Made by a program: the position numbers and the translations under genes. DNA of 64,000 bases from Enterobacterales bacterium (GTDB taxonomy: Bacteria > Pseudomonadota > Gammaproteobacteria > Enterobacterales > Kangiellaceae), in NCBI GenBank assembly GCA_030949565.1, contig JAUZSK010000072.1, positions 62,001 to 126,000 on the forward strand. Reading direction: 5' to 3'. Shown piece by piece: positions 45,572 to 55,407 of this stretch. Position 1 is the first letter of the stretch. Each line of letters begins with the position of its first letter. Below the pieces are notes generated by a model, which worked only from the letters and a program-made list of their open reading frames with translations, was not told where the DNA came from and did not search any database.

Positions 45572-47290
45572 ATGGCAACAGTAACTCAATCTAATGTTGT
45601 GATCAGTGGTCTAGCGAGAAAACTGATCTTAGACGGTTTATTAGATGAACCTACAGCCGTTGATTCAATCAACGCTGTACAAAAGAACAAGCATAATCTG
45701 GTATCTTACCTCGTTGAAAATAATCTTGTTGATTCTAAATCCATCGCTAATTCAGCCTCCGGTGAGTTTGGTGTCCCTCTTTTTGATGTTGACGCCATTG
45801 ATTTTGAACAAATAGCCACCAGTCTCGTTAGTGAAGCTCTAATTAAGAAACATCACGCTATACCTTTATTTAAAAGAGGTAAGCGGCTCTATGTCGGATT
45901 GTCCGATCCGACCAATTTATCAGCTCTGGATGAATTTAAGTTTCACTCGGGCCTCACCACTGAAGCAGTATTATTAGAAGAATCCAAATTAACCTCTTTA
46001 ATCGATAAAATCCTCGAAGAAAAAGAAAGCGAGGAAATGGGTAATTTTGATGACGATGATTTTGATGATATGAATCTTGAAACCATCGATGAAGAAGCCA
46101 ATAATGAGGATGACGCGGCCGGTGCCGATGAAGCGCCTATTGTCCGATTTGTTAATAAAATCCTTCTCGATGCGATTAAAAAAGGTGCATCCGATTTACA
46201 CTTTGAACCCTATGAAAAACGCTATCGGGTGAGATTAAGAATAGACGGTATATTATCTGAAGTGGCTAGCCCACCCATTAATCTTGCCACCCGAATATCA
46301 GCCCGCCTTAAAGTTATGTCTAAACTGGATATATCTGAGAAGCGGGTCCCTCAAGATGGACGGATAAAACTTAAGATTTCCAAAAACAAATCCATCGATT
46401 TTCGTGTGAGTACCTTGCCGACACTGTTTGGCGAGAAAATCGTTATGCGTATTTTAGACTCTGCTGCGGCACAACTTGGTATAGATGTACTTGGTTACGA
46501 GCCAGAGCAAAAAGAGCTGTTTATGGATGCCATCCAAAAACCGCAAGGGATGGTCTTGGTTACAGGGCCAACCGGTAGTGGTAAAACGGTTTCGCTTTAT
46601 ACCGCAGTAAACATTATTAATACGGTTGAAACTAATATTTCAACGGCAGAAGACCCGGTGGAAATTAATCTTGAAGGGGTCAATCAGGTCAATGTTAATC
46701 CCAAACAAGGGCTTACCTTTGCTGGTGCATTAAGATCCTTCCTTCGTCAAGATCCCGACGTGGTGCTAGTGGGGGAAATCCGAGATTTAGAAACAGCAGA
46801 AATCGCTATCAAGGCGGCGCAAACCGGTCACTTGGTTTTATCTACTCTACATACTAATAGTGCTCCAGAAACTATCACGCGAATGGTGAATATGGGCGTT
46901 CCGGCTTTTAATATTGCCACTAGTGTTAATCTAGTGATTGCACAACGCCTGGCAAGGCGACTCTGTGAAGTGTGTAAATCGGTGGTAAAATTACCTGAAT
47001 CAGTCTATTTAGAAGCCGGTTTTAAACAAGATGAAATCGGAAGCTTCACTTGTTATGAACCCGTCGGTTGTGATAAATGTACCAACGGCTACAAGGGTCG
47101 AGTGGGTGTTTATCAAGTTATGAAATTTTCTAAGGAAATAGGCCAGATTTTAATGGAAGGTGGAAATGCGTTAGATATCGCGACACAGGCTGAAAAAGAA
47201 GGGGTCAATGATCTGCATCGCTCAGCTTTAATGAAGGTGATGCAGGGTGTCACTTCACTTGAAGAAGTTAACCGTGTTACTCAGCATTAA
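45572..47290 (+). CDS. pilB: type IV pilus assembly ATPase PilB
   Basis: PilB powers pilus extension. The 572-residue protein has the GspE N-terminal domain (about 1-150), an acidic linker (about 150-190), Walker A GPTGSGKT near 332-339, the Walker B region VVLVGEIRDLETAE near 396, the His box LSTLHTNSAP and a CEVC...CDKC zinc motif near 467-510. Its own start is 299 bases after the pilA terminator, so it probably has its own promoter. Confidence 0.96.
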   Translation: MATVTQSNVVISGLARKLILDGLLDEPTAVDSINAVQKNKHNLVSYLVENNLVDSKSIANSASGEFGVPLFDVDAIDFEQIATSLVSEALIKKHHAIPLFKRGKRLYVGLSDPTNLSALDEFKFHSGLTTEAVLLEESKLTSLIDKILEEKESEEMGNFDDDDFDDMNLETIDEEANNEDDAAGADEAPIVRFVNKILLDAIKKGASDLHFEPYEKRYRVRLRIDGILSEVASPPINLATRISARLKVMSKLDISEKRVPQDGRIKLKISKNKSIDFRVSTLPTLFGEKIVMRILDSAAAQLGIDVLGYEPEQKELFMDAIQKPQGMVLVTGPTGSGKTVSLYTAVNIINTVETNISTAEDPVEINLEGVNQVNVNPKQGLTFAGALRSFLRQDPDVVLVGEIRDLETAEIAIKAAQTGHLVLSTLHTNSAPETITRMVNMGVPAFNIATSVNLVIAQRLARRLCEVCKSVVKLPESVYLEAGFKQDEIGSFTCYEPVGCDKCTNGYKGRVGVYQVMKFSKEIGQILMEGGNALDIATQAEKEGVNDLHRSALMKVMQGVTSLEEVNRVTQH

Positions 47291-47462
47291 ACATCATAGC
47301 GCGTCCATATCCATTATATAAAAGTTGGTTTCTTATATTTAAACAGGCTAAAGCTGATTAAGTCACAAATAAGCGAATAAATTCAGTAATCTCCACCAAT
47401 TAAGGCTAAAATAGTCTTAATACTAGGCAATTAACCGTTAGTTTTGATCAGGATTCACTCAA

Positions 47463-48740
47463 ATGGCAGTTCAAACCGTTAATAAGAATAGAAGTAGCAG
47501 TTTAAAGCGCAGAAAGGCGACTAAAGCCCCGAAGCAGCACAATTTTAAATGGGAAGGTGCCGACAAAAAAGGCCAACGCATTAAAGGTGAAATGAGCGCT
47601 GAAACACCGGCCATTATTAAAGCGCAACTAAGAAAACAGGGTATTAGCCCAATAAAAGTCAGTAAAGTGGCTCAACCTTTATTTGGTGGCAGCGCGGGTA
47701 AGCCGATCGTTGCATCCGATGTTGCTATGTTTTCTCGCCAAATTGCCACCATGATGAAGGCCGGTGTGCCATTAGTCCAATCTTTTGATATTATTGGTCG
47801 AGGTAACGAAAAACCGGCGGTTCAAGATTTATTATTAAGCGTCAAAGCAGATATCGAATCAGGTCAAACCATGGCAGATTCGCTACGCAAACATCCTAAA
47901 CATTTTGATGATCTATTTTGTGATTTAGTCGATGCTGGTGAACAATCGGGTTCGCTAGAAGGAATGCTAGATCGTATCGCAACTTATAAAGAGAAAACAG
48001 AAGCCCTTAAGTCAAAAATTAAAAAAGCCTTAAACTACCCAATCGCGGTTGTTGCCATAGCGGTAATAGTGACCTCCATATTGTTGATTAAAGTGGTTCC
48101 TCAATTTCAAGAGATCTTTGAAGGTTTTGGCGCGGAATTACCCGCTTTTACCATGATGGTCATCCATATTTCAGAGTTTATGGTTTCCTACTGGTGGATC
48201 TTTTTATTTGGTGCTATCGGCTTTGTTGTCACTTATAAAAAAATGTTAGCCAGTTCCAAAAGTATGCGCGATAGGCAGGATAAGGTGTTACTCAAAGCAC
48301 CTGTCATCGGTGAGTTATTGCACAAAGCGGCAATTGCGCGTTACACACGAACACTGGCAACCACTTTTGCTGCTGGTGTTCCCTTAGTCGAGGCGCTTAC
48401 TTCTGCTGCTGGCGCGTCCGGAAACGCACTTTATCGTGATGCTATTTATCAAATTAGAAATGACGTTACGACTGGAATGCAAATGAATATGGCAATGCAA
48501 TCTACTGGTGTTTTTCCTAATATGGTGGTACAAATGGTTGCGATTGGTGAAGAATCAGGTTCAATAGATGCGATGCTCAGTAAAGTGGCGGATATTTATG
48601 AACAGCAGGTTGATGATGCGGTTGATGGCTTAAGTGCCTTACTAGAACCGTTAATTATGTCAGTATTAGGTGTATTGGTCGGCGGTCTCATTATTGCGAT
48701 GTATCTACCAATATTCCAGATGGGTAACGTCGTTAATTAA
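47463..48740 (+). CDS. pilC: type IV pilus inner-membrane platform protein PilC
   Basis: PilC is the platform protein that couples PilB to pilin assembly. The 425-residue protein has two T2SSF domains, with LFCDLVDAGEQSGSLEGMLDR in the first and VAIGEESGSIDAMLSKVADIYEQQVD in the second (in outline), and three membrane helices (about 195-215, 235-260 and 395-420). The N-terminal basic region is slightly long. It follows pilB after 172 bases. Confidence 0.96.
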   Translation: MAVQTVNKNRSSSLKRRKATKAPKQHNFKWEGADKKGQRIKGEMSAETPAIIKAQLRKQGISPIKVSKVAQPLFGGSAGKPIVASDVAMFSRQIATMMKAGVPLVQSFDIIGRGNEKPAVQDLLLSVKADIESGQTMADSLRKHPKHFDDLFCDLVDAGEQSGSLEGMLDRIATYKEKTEALKSKIKKALNYPIAVVAIAVIVTSILLIKVVPQFQEIFEGFGAELPAFTMMVIHISEFMVSYWWIFLFGAIGFVVTYKKMLASSKSMRDRQDKVLLKAPVIGELLHKAAIARYTRTLATTFAAGVPLVEALTSAAGASGNALYRDAIYQIRNDVTTGMQMNMAMQSTGVFPNMVVQMVAIGEESGSIDAMLSKVADIYEQQVDDAVDGLSALLEPLIMSVLGVLVGGLIIAMYLPIFQMGNVVN

Positions 48741-48773
48741 TGTCCGATTGATTAACATGAATTGACTCTGTCT

Positions 48774-48812
48774 TCAAAAGGCTAGAAACACTTATTTTCT
48801 GGCCTTTTGTAT
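48774..48812 (+). terminator. probable terminator after pilC
   Basis: Arms CAAAAGGCTAGAAA and TTTTCTGGCCTTTTG pair at 13 of 15 positions with a short loop; the T-run is brief (CCTTTTGTATTT). It sits between pilC and pilD. Confidence 0.55.
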
Positions 48813-48882
48813 TTAGCTAATTTAATTAATGACTGAGCAAACTATCTTTTTCAAAACGAACAACTAATAAGAAAATAAAACG

Positions 48883-49786
48883 ATGCAAGCAATTATTCAA
48901 ACACTGCAAGACAACCTTCTAATCCTCACCATCATCTGCGGTATTTTTGGTCTTTTATTAGGTAGCTTTCTTAATGTCGTCATATTCCGTTATCCGATCA
49001 TGTTATTTCGTGAATGGGAAACCATGGCGAAGGAAATCTTGCAAGATCGCGGTTTTAAAATAAGCGCACCAGCAAAAGTATTTGACCAACAACCTGAAAA
49101 ATTTAATCTTGTGGTGCCCCGCTCTGCCTGCCCTAACTGTGAACGTTCCATTTCTAGTTTTGAAAATATTCCGGTGATCAGTTATTTGTTGCTGAAGGGA
49201 AGATGTAAAGGCTGTAACAGCCCTATTTCAATACGCTATCCTTTCATCGAAATTATAACTGCTGCGTCTTTTGCTATGGTTGCATGGCATTTCGGTTTAT
49301 GGCTGGCAATTATCGGTCGCTCTACTATTGACCGGCTATTTTATTGCCATGAGCATGATTGATATCGATCATCAAATACTACCCGATCTCATGACCTTGC
49401 CGTTAGTCTGGTTGGGCTTATTTTGTGCTTACTTTTCTGTATTTATTCCTCTACAAGATGCCGTGATTGGCGCTATTGCAGGGTATTTGATTTTATGGAG
49501 TATCTACTGGATATTTAAGCTGTTAACCGGAAAAGAAGGTATGGGCTACGGTGACTTCAAACTTCTGGCGGCTATTGGTGCCTTTGTCGGCTGGCAGCAA
49601 TTGCCATTGGTAATCATTCTATCGGCGGGTGTTGGGGCGATTCTTGGTGGTAGTCTTTTGCTACTTCAGAAAAAAGGTAAAGAAAGTAAAATTCCTTTTG
49701 GACCCTACCTTGCAATCGCGGGTTGGATTGCCTTATTATGGGGTGAACCAATTTTAAACTGGTATTTAGATTACGCCGGTCTTTAA
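48883..49786 (+). pseudogene. pilD: prepilin peptidase PilD (frameshifted)
   Basis: PilD cuts and N-methylates type IV prepilins. The N-terminal part has the tetracysteine zinc motif (SACPNC...GRCKGC) and the second part the catalytic aspartates in SMIDIDHQ and GMGYGDFK. The frame breaks near 49315, in the helix after AAIIG. Deleting one G of GGTCGC gives WLAIIVALLLTGYFIAMSMIDIDHQ and a protein of about 300 residues, the usual length. Both aspartates lie after the break, so the gene would be inactive if the insertion were real. It is followed directly by coaE. Confidence 0.9.
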
Positions 49787-49806
49787 TATCCCATTGAAGG
49801 ATATTT

Positions 49807-50449
49807 ATGCAAACCAAGCCATTCATTATTGCCCTCACCGGCGGTATTGCTTCAGGAAAAACTCAGGCCTCTCATTTTTTTGCGGATCACGCGATCCAAA
49901 TAATCGATGCGGATCAAATTGCGCGTGATCTGTTCGATGAAAACTCAATTTATCTCAAGGATTTAAAGCAACTTTTCGGCAACTCGATATTTTATTCTTC
50001 GGGTAAACAACTAGGCCAATTAAACAGACAAGCTTTGGCCTCCATGGTTTTTTAGAGATCAACAAAAACTCGACCAATTGAACCAACTAACCCACCCTCT
50101 AATTTTTAAACAAATCAAACAAAACACGCAAGAAATCACCTCACCTTATGCGGTGATTGATATTCCCTTACTTGTGGATCGAGAAGGAAACATTAGCTCT
50201 CATTACCGTCAATTAATAGACCGAATATTAGTCGTTGAAGCCCCTCCTAAATTGCAGATTAAAAGACTCGTTCAGCGAAATGGATTAAGCCCTGATGAAG
50301 CCAAATTAAGGCTCAAAGCTCAGGCCTCCAATGAGCAAAGACGACGGCTAGCCGATGACCTACTAGTCAATGACCAATCAATACTACATCTCAACCAATG
50401 CTTACATGATTTACACAATCGTTATTTGGATTTGGCGAATAAAGTCTAG
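49807..50449 (+). pseudogene. coaE: dephospho-CoA kinase CoaE (frameshifted)
   Basis: CoaE does the last step of CoA synthesis and is essential in most bacteria. The P-loop GGIASGKT (residues about 10-17) and DADQIARDL are in the first part; the lid and base region (PLLVDREG, QIKRLVQRNGLSPDEA) is in the second. The first frame ends with MVF-stop at 50055. A run of six T at 50048-50053 is one too long: with five T the frame reads MVFRDQQKLDQLNQLTHP and continues to the stop. An essential gene broken in a homopolymer is strong evidence of a sequence error. Confidence 0.93.
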
Positions 50450-50469
50450 CTGGATAAGAGTTTAAACCC

Positions 50470-50504
50470 AAAAAACGCCAGTGATAAAATCACTGGCGTT
50501 TTTT
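50470..50504. terminator. bidirectional terminator between coaE and the GlyGly-CTERM gene
   Basis: Perfect arms AAAAAACGCCAGTGAT/ATCACTGGCGTTTTTT with a three-base loop serve both convergent genes: T-runs are present in either direction. Confidence 0.92.
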
Positions 50505-50539
50505 CTCTAACTGATTACTCTCTAGTTTGACATTGTCAT

Positions 50540-51751
50540 TTATAAAATTTTAGCCTTGGTTAATTTCACCTGATATCGTCTGGCTAGCAGCAAACTTAAC
50601 ATTAATAATATCGTTAACCCCATTGATCCGCCACCAACAATAACGATATCGACACCACCATGATTAGGGCTATCAAACAAAGAATCATTGTCCAGCGATT
50701 CCAAGGGTAGACCTGAAAGAGATAGAAAACCCGAACCCGCTGTCGCAATCAGCTCACCCGTAAAAGCATTGTATAGGTTAATTTGCATATCATACCATTC
50801 CGCTGGATAACCGGAATTAAGTGCCAGGTCAACAAACTCTGTTTGGTTGCCTAAAATAAAGTTGTCAGTCGATAAATATTGGCTCCAGCCTGCATAGGGA
50901 TTTGTCAGAACAATTTCAGCATAAACCGTATCACCAGAATAAGCGGTATCGATATCATATTCCAGTGTTATGTTAGTAAAAAAGCCATCACCATCAGCAT
51001 CACCAAATAAAGTCGTTGCGGCATAGCTTATTTGACTCAAATTATTACTGCGTTCATGTTCCAAGTCTTCTAAGGGTAAACGACTTAAATTAGTGGTTTC
51101 TGTCGGGCTGATAGTCGCAACAATACCCGGTATACCATCTTCATAAAGATCGATCAGAATGTCGTATTCATTGGTTGGAAAATCAAAGTTTAATTGACTT
51201 GTCACAGTTTGTTCATCACTAGCGTTGTTATTAATGATATTAAAAACACCTGTTACCAACAATTCAGTCCAAGCTTCACCATTTTTACTGGTGTAAACAA
51301 CCGCATAAACATTAGCAGAGCCATTAGCGTAATCCGCATCGAAACTAAGTGAGAAATCACTGTAATAGCCATCGCCATCCAGATCAGTATTGAAATAGCT
51401 ATTGGCCGAGTAAAAACTAAAACCGAAAGCATTAGACGCTTTAGCTGTACTATCTCTAAGTTTTGAGTTTCCCTCTAAAGGCGATAGCTTGGCGCTTAAA
51501 AGGTTTTCTTTTTGGCTACTTCGGTCAACCTTATCATGAGTTGAACGCTTGATGCTCACTACTGCGTCAGACTGAATATTCATTTCCAACACATTATTGG
51601 CGGCGCGCTGTTTTACCGAGACGGCTGGTTGAAACGCGCCCATACGATCCGCGGCAGCCATTGGATTTTTGTCGCTACCATTGTCATCATTTGCAACCGC
51701 TAAGGTTGAAAAACTATTTAATGCAACCAATAAAATTGCTAACTTATTCAT
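50540..51751 (-). CDS. choice-of-anchor H family protein with GlyGly-CTERM tail
   Basis: The 403-residue protein has a signal peptide (1-20), a disordered Ser/Lys-rich region, and two related beta-rich domains that each start with FN or FGD-type DxDGDG turns (DTDLDGDGYYSDFSLSFD near 124; GDADGDGFFTNITLEYD near 248, in outline) and end with the paired RLPLEDLEHE and GLPLESLDND. At the C terminus, GGGSMGL, a hydrophobic stretch and RRYQVKL form a GlyGly-CTERM sorting signal, processed by rhombosortase. It is therefore likely a surface-sorted or secreted protein. The function is unknown; the calcium-like DxDGDG turns suggest metal-binding sites. Confidence 0.82.
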   Translation of the reverse strand: MNKLAILLVALNSFSTLAVANDDNGSDKNPMAAADRMGAFQPAVSVKQRAANNVLEMNIQSDAVVSIKRSTHDKVDRSSQKENLLSAKLSPLEGNSKLRDSTAKASNAFGFSFYSANSYFNTDLDGDGYYSDFSLSFDADYANGSANVYAVVYTSKNGEAWTELLVTGVFNIINNNASDEQTVTSQLNFDFPTNEYDILIDLYEDGIPGIVATISPTETTNLSRLPLEDLEHERSNNLSQISYAATTLFGDADGDGFFTNITLEYDIDTAYSGDTVYAEIVLTNPYAGWSQYLSTDNFILGNQTEFVDLALNSGYPAEWYDMQINLYNAFTGELIATAGSGFLSLSGLPLESLDNDSLFDSPNHGGVDIVIVGGGSMGLTILLMLSLLLARRYQVKLTKAKIL

Positions 51752-52187
51752 ATCATTCTCCTAACAAACCAAAAAATTAAAGCTGAGAATTGCTCCTTTT
51801 AGCTCGGCTAGCAGAGCATAAATATCAATGCTCCGTCAGCATATGCTCATTACAACATATCCATACTGAACCCAAACTGAATTCAGGGACCAATGATATT
51901 TTTTAAATCGAGTCTTTCCCGAAGTGTCTTATTGGGGCGACAACAATGTTTAACCGAGTCAATGGACGTTTTGTTAGAAAATCCATCTCAAATGGCATGG
52001 ACCCCAATAAAATAACTCGGGAATAACGGTTTTTGACATCTATTCTTTTGAAACCATAGATTAATCCAGCCCTGAAACTGGATTAAACGCCATGATGACT
52101 GTAGACGATAGTTTTTAACCAAGCAGCTTTGGTGCTATAATTGACGACTATTTAGAACCAGTCATTTGCATAGGAAAACCCACAATC
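51752..52187. other. intergenic region between the GlyGly-CTERM and M49-like genes
   Basis: Promoters of two divergent genes should be here. On the plus strand TTTAACC...TATAAT (the -10 at about 52136-52141) is a plausible promoter for the M49-like gene. Short dyads such as GCTCCGTCAGCATATGCTC lie nearer the other gene. No coding sequence is supported. Confidence 0.45.
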
Positions 52188-53852
52188 ATGATGATAATTA
52201 AGCGCCTCATACTACCCCTTTTCACTCTTACCCTGCTACTAGCGTGCGATACCAATGATCATAAGGGAAGTGTGACTGAAGCAACGCAATATTCTCCGTC
52301 TATAGCTAATAATGCTCGGTTTGATATCTATAAAAAAGTTACGCTAAACGCAGACCTCAGCCATCTAGATGCAAATCAAAAAAAGATGCTTGCACGACTT
52401 ATCGATGCTGCAAAAATAATGGATGATTTATTTTGGCTGCAAGCCTATGGCGATAAAACGGAGCTTTTGTCCAGTATTAGTGACCCAAAAGCCAAGCAAT
52501 TTGCCGATATTAATTATGGTCCGTGGGATCGACTAGCTGGTGATAAACCCTTTTTAACCGAATTTAAACAAAAACCCTTGGGTGCCAATTTCTACCCCGA
52601 GGATATGAGTAAAGAAGAATTTGAACAATCTGATTTTGATGATAAACGTGGGCTTTACTCTTTGGTCAAGCGCGATCCACAAGGAAATCTATATAGCCTT
52701 CCATTCCATCAAGCCTATGCCGAACCTCTCAAACAAGCAGCCGCCTTATTGATTGAAGCTTCGAAGTTTGCTAAGGATCCTGAGTTTAAATCTTATCTTT
52801 CAATGCGCGCAGAAGCTTTAACCACGGATAATTTTCAAACCAGTGATTTTGCATGGATGGATATGAAAAACAACCCTATTGAGCTGGTAATCGGTCCTAT
52901 AGAAACCTATGAGGACCAGTTATTCGGTTATCGGGCAGCCTATGAAGCCTATGTATTGATAAAAGACTTAAAATGGAGTGAAAAACTCTCACGTTTCGCG
53001 GCCTTTCTGCCGCAACTGCAAAAAGGCTTACCGGTGGATGATGCCTATAAGCAGGAAAAACCCGGTACCGATTCCGACCTCAATGCCTACGATGTTATCT
53101 ATTATGCAGGACATAGCAATGCGGGATCAAAAACCATCGCAATCAATCTACCTAATGATGAGAAAGTACAACTTGAAAAAGGGACTCGTCGATTGCAGCT
53201 GAAAAATGCCATGAAGGCTAAATTTGAGCATATTTTGGTACCTATTTCACAACAATTGATCGCTGAAGATCAACGCCAATACATCACCTTTGACGCTTTT
53301 TTTGCTAACACCATGTTTCATGAAGTGGCTCATGGACTCGGCATAAAAAATACTTTAAATGGTACAGGAACTGTTCGCTCGATCCTTAAAGAAACAGCCT
53401 CAGCACTCGAGGAAGGAAAAGCCGACATCCTTGGTTTATATATGATTTCTGAACTTTATAAGTCCAACGATCTTAAACAAGGCAAAATCATGGATAACTA
53501 TGTCACCTTTTTAGCCGGTATTTTTCGTTCAGTGCGTTTCGGCGCATCGAGCGCTCATGGCAAAGCCAATATGATACGGTTTAATTTCTTTAAACAAATG
53601 GGTGCCTTTAGTCGCGATCAAAATAACGGAAAATATCGTGTTAATTTTGATAAAATGACCCTGGCCATGAATGCTTTATCAAAACTAATCCTGACTATTC
53701 AGGGTGACGGCGATCATCAACGTGCGGTTAATCTATTAAAAAATCAAGGAATTTTAACGGAGCAATTGGCTAAAGATCTCCAAACTTTAGAGCAAGCTCA
53801 AATACCTGTGGATATTATTTTTGAGCAAGGAAAACAAAGTTTAGGGCTTTGA
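52188..53852 (+). CDS. M49-like (dipeptidyl-peptidase III type) zinc lipoprotein peptidase
   Basis: The 554-residue protein starts with a lipoprotein signal peptide (lipobox LLACD, Cys near 20). The zinc-binding motif is FHEVAHGLG near residue 377 and the second ligand region LEEGKADILGLY near 407, the arrangement of family M49. The motif is the HEXXH pentapeptide, not the HEXXXH of animal DPP III, as in some bacterial and plant relatives. The N-terminal YGPWDRLAGDKPFL and other segments also fit. It probably cleaves dipeptides from peptides in the periplasm. No neighbour supports a specific role. Confidence 0.82.
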   Translation: MMIIKRLILPLFTLTLLLACDTNDHKGSVTEATQYSPSIANNARFDIYKKVTLNADLSHLDANQKKMLARLIDAAKIMDDLFWLQAYGDKTELLSSISDPKAKQFADINYGPWDRLAGDKPFLTEFKQKPLGANFYPEDMSKEEFEQSDFDDKRGLYSLVKRDPQGNLYSLPFHQAYAEPLKQAAALLIEASKFAKDPEFKSYLSMRAEALTTDNFQTSDFAWMDMKNNPIELVIGPIETYEDQLFGYRAAYEAYVLIKDLKWSEKLSRFAAFLPQLQKGLPVDDAYKQEKPGTDSDLNAYDVIYYAGHSNAGSKTIAINLPNDEKVQLEKGTRRLQLKNAMKAKFEHILVPISQQLIAEDQRQYITFDAFFANTMFHEVAHGLGIKNTLNGTGTVRSILKETASALEEGKADILGLYMISELYKSNDLKQGKIMDNYVTFLAGIFRSVRFGASSAHGKANMIRFNFFKQMGAFSRDQNNGKYRVNFDKMTLAMNALSKLILTIQGDGDHQRAVNLLKNQGILTEQLAKDLQTLEQAQIPVDIIFEQGKQSLGL

Positions 53853-53929
53853 TTTTAATTGCTTATTGAGTTAAATCAGCTTCGGCTGCAAAGCCAAGCA
53901 AGTTGTTACTTTAAAGGTTGTATTATCCT

Positions 53930-54691
53930 ATGCAGTTAGAAAACAAAGTCATTGTTATTACCGGCGCCGCGCAAGGCTTAGGTGCTGCCATGGCATCTCG
54001 ATTAGGTGTAAAAAGTTGTAAAGTTATCCTGATCGACATTAATCTGGATAAATTACAGTCTCAAAAACTGGAATTATCTAAGCGAGGTATCGAAGCTGAT
54101 TGTTTTAGCTGTGATATATCCGACGAATCAAAAGTCTCCGAATTATTTGAACAGCTAATTGAGCAATATAATCAGATCGATGCATTAATCAATAATGCGG
54201 GGATTATTCGAGATTCATTTTTGAATAAACCCAATGCAAATGGTGGTTTTGATTCGCTGAGTCTAAACCAGTGGCAATCGGTCATTGATGTTAATTTAAC
54301 CGGTGTGTTTCTATGTACACGAGAAGCATCCAAACACATGATTGCTACAAAAACCAAAGGCGTTATTATTAATATCTCCTCAATCTCTAGAGCCGGTAAC
54401 ATTGGCCAAAGCAATTACTCTGCAGCAAAAGCCGGCGTGGTCGCCTTAACCGTTACCTGGGCAAAAGAACTCGCTAGAGCGGGTATTAGAGTGGGTGCTA
54501 TTGCTCCAGGATTTATTGCAACGGAGATGACCCAACAAATTAAACCGGCAATTCTTAAACAAGTTGCGGCCAGCGTACCGCTAGGTAGAATGGGAGATGC
54601 CGATGAAATCGCCCATGGCGTAGAGTTTATTTTAGAAAATGATTATTTCTCTGGACGAGTTTTGGAAATCGATGGCGGATTAAGAATTTAG
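53930..54691 (+). CDS. SDR family oxidoreductase, 3-oxoacyl-ACP reductase-like
   Basis: The protein has the classical short-chain dehydrogenase layout: NADP-binding GAAQGLGAAMA near residue 10, the NNAG motif (INNAGI near 87), the catalytic Ser in ISSISRAG, Tyr/Lys in YSAAKAG (near 154-158) and the end EIDGGLRI. I chose the ATG at 53930 because the TTG at 53918 directly touches the AAAGG ribosome binding site. FabG-like activity on acyl-ACP or acyl-CoA is likely but not certain. Its stop overlaps the 3' end of the next, convergent gene by 12 bases. Confidence 0.88.
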   Translation: MQLENKVIVITGAAQGLGAAMASRLGVKSCKVILIDINLDKLQSQKLELSKRGIEADCFSCDISDESKVSELFEQLIEQYNQIDALINNAGIIRDSFLNKPNANGGFDSLSLNQWQSVIDVNLTGVFLCTREASKHMIATKTKGVIINISSISRAGNIGQSNYSAAKAGVVALTVTWAKELARAGIRVGAIAPGFIATEMTQQIKPAILKQVAASVPLGRMGDADEIAHGVEFILENDYFSGRVLEIDGGLRI

Positions 54692-55243
54692 CCTCTGATT
54701 TAACTGAAAAATCACCATAAACCAAGTAAGCCCTACCGCCATAGTTTTATCTGAATCGAGTCCAACCAACTCTTCACGCCATTGGTTTGCTTCGGAAATA
54801 TCTTGTTTAAATTGATCAAAAATATTGGCGACCATGACGGGATCTTTTAAATCAGCTGGCAGCCATTTATTATTAAAGGCAAATTGGGCTGCTTCAGCTT
54901 CTTTTGGAAAACTGTCTTTTAAATCACGAGCCAGTAACTGCCTAACTTTGTCGGCAAATGGTGTCTGTAAAAGATCTAATGACTCTGGAGTATTGCTGTT
55001 TGCCTGTAGGTTTTCCTGGTCGCTAGAGAAATCCTGAACTGTCAAAACGTCTCCATTATTGACCGCTGAAAACTGCTCTGCATATTTTTGCTCCATCTGT
55101 TGAATAGTTGTCAATTCAGAGGCAGATAACTGATTGATATCACCATTGATATCTTTTAATTTTGAAGCTAGCTGAGCAAATATAGCCCGATCATCTTCAG
55201 AAAGAAGCTTCATTAATTGATCGAGAGTTATTTTTTCTTGCAT
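54680..55243 (-). CDS. hypothetical protein
   Basis: I do not recognise this 187-residue family. It is mostly helical and acidic, with a Q/N/S-rich centre, a conserved-looking second half (ADKVRQLLARDLKDSFPKEAEAAQ and PVMVANIFDQF, in outline) and a weakly hydrophobic end (TMAVGLTWFMVIFQLN). No signal peptide is seen. It converges on the SDR gene and sits upstream of nothing obvious; transcription is away from the HD-GYP gene on the same strand. Confidence 0.6.
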   Translation of the reverse strand: MQEKITLDQLMKLLSEDDRAIFAQLASKLKDINGDINQLSASELTTIQQMEQKYAEQFSAVNNGDVLTVQDFSSDQENLQANSNTPESLDLLQTPFADKVRQLLARDLKDSFPKEAEAAQFAFNNKWLPADLKDPVMVANIFDQFKQDISEANQWREELVGLDSDKTMAVGLTWFMVIFQLNQRLNS

Positions 55244-55407
55244 ATTGATTATATCTTTTTGAAATGATTTATAGTGGGATTATAAATTAGTGTCTTAAAT
55301 TAAGACAGAATAATTTGATTACAAAGGATTTTTATTTTATAAACTGAACGCCGGTATGCGAAAGTGGTAATAAATAGGTAAGATTTAACTGAGTGGTTAT
55401 TAAGAAA

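Noticed and set aside
51752-52187. c-di-GMP riboswitch
   Set aside because: The conserved GEMM core sequences are absent here and in the other leaders I looked at.
53918-53929. TTG start of the SDR gene
   Set aside because: It directly abuts the AAAGG ribosome binding site; the ATG at 53930 is better placed.
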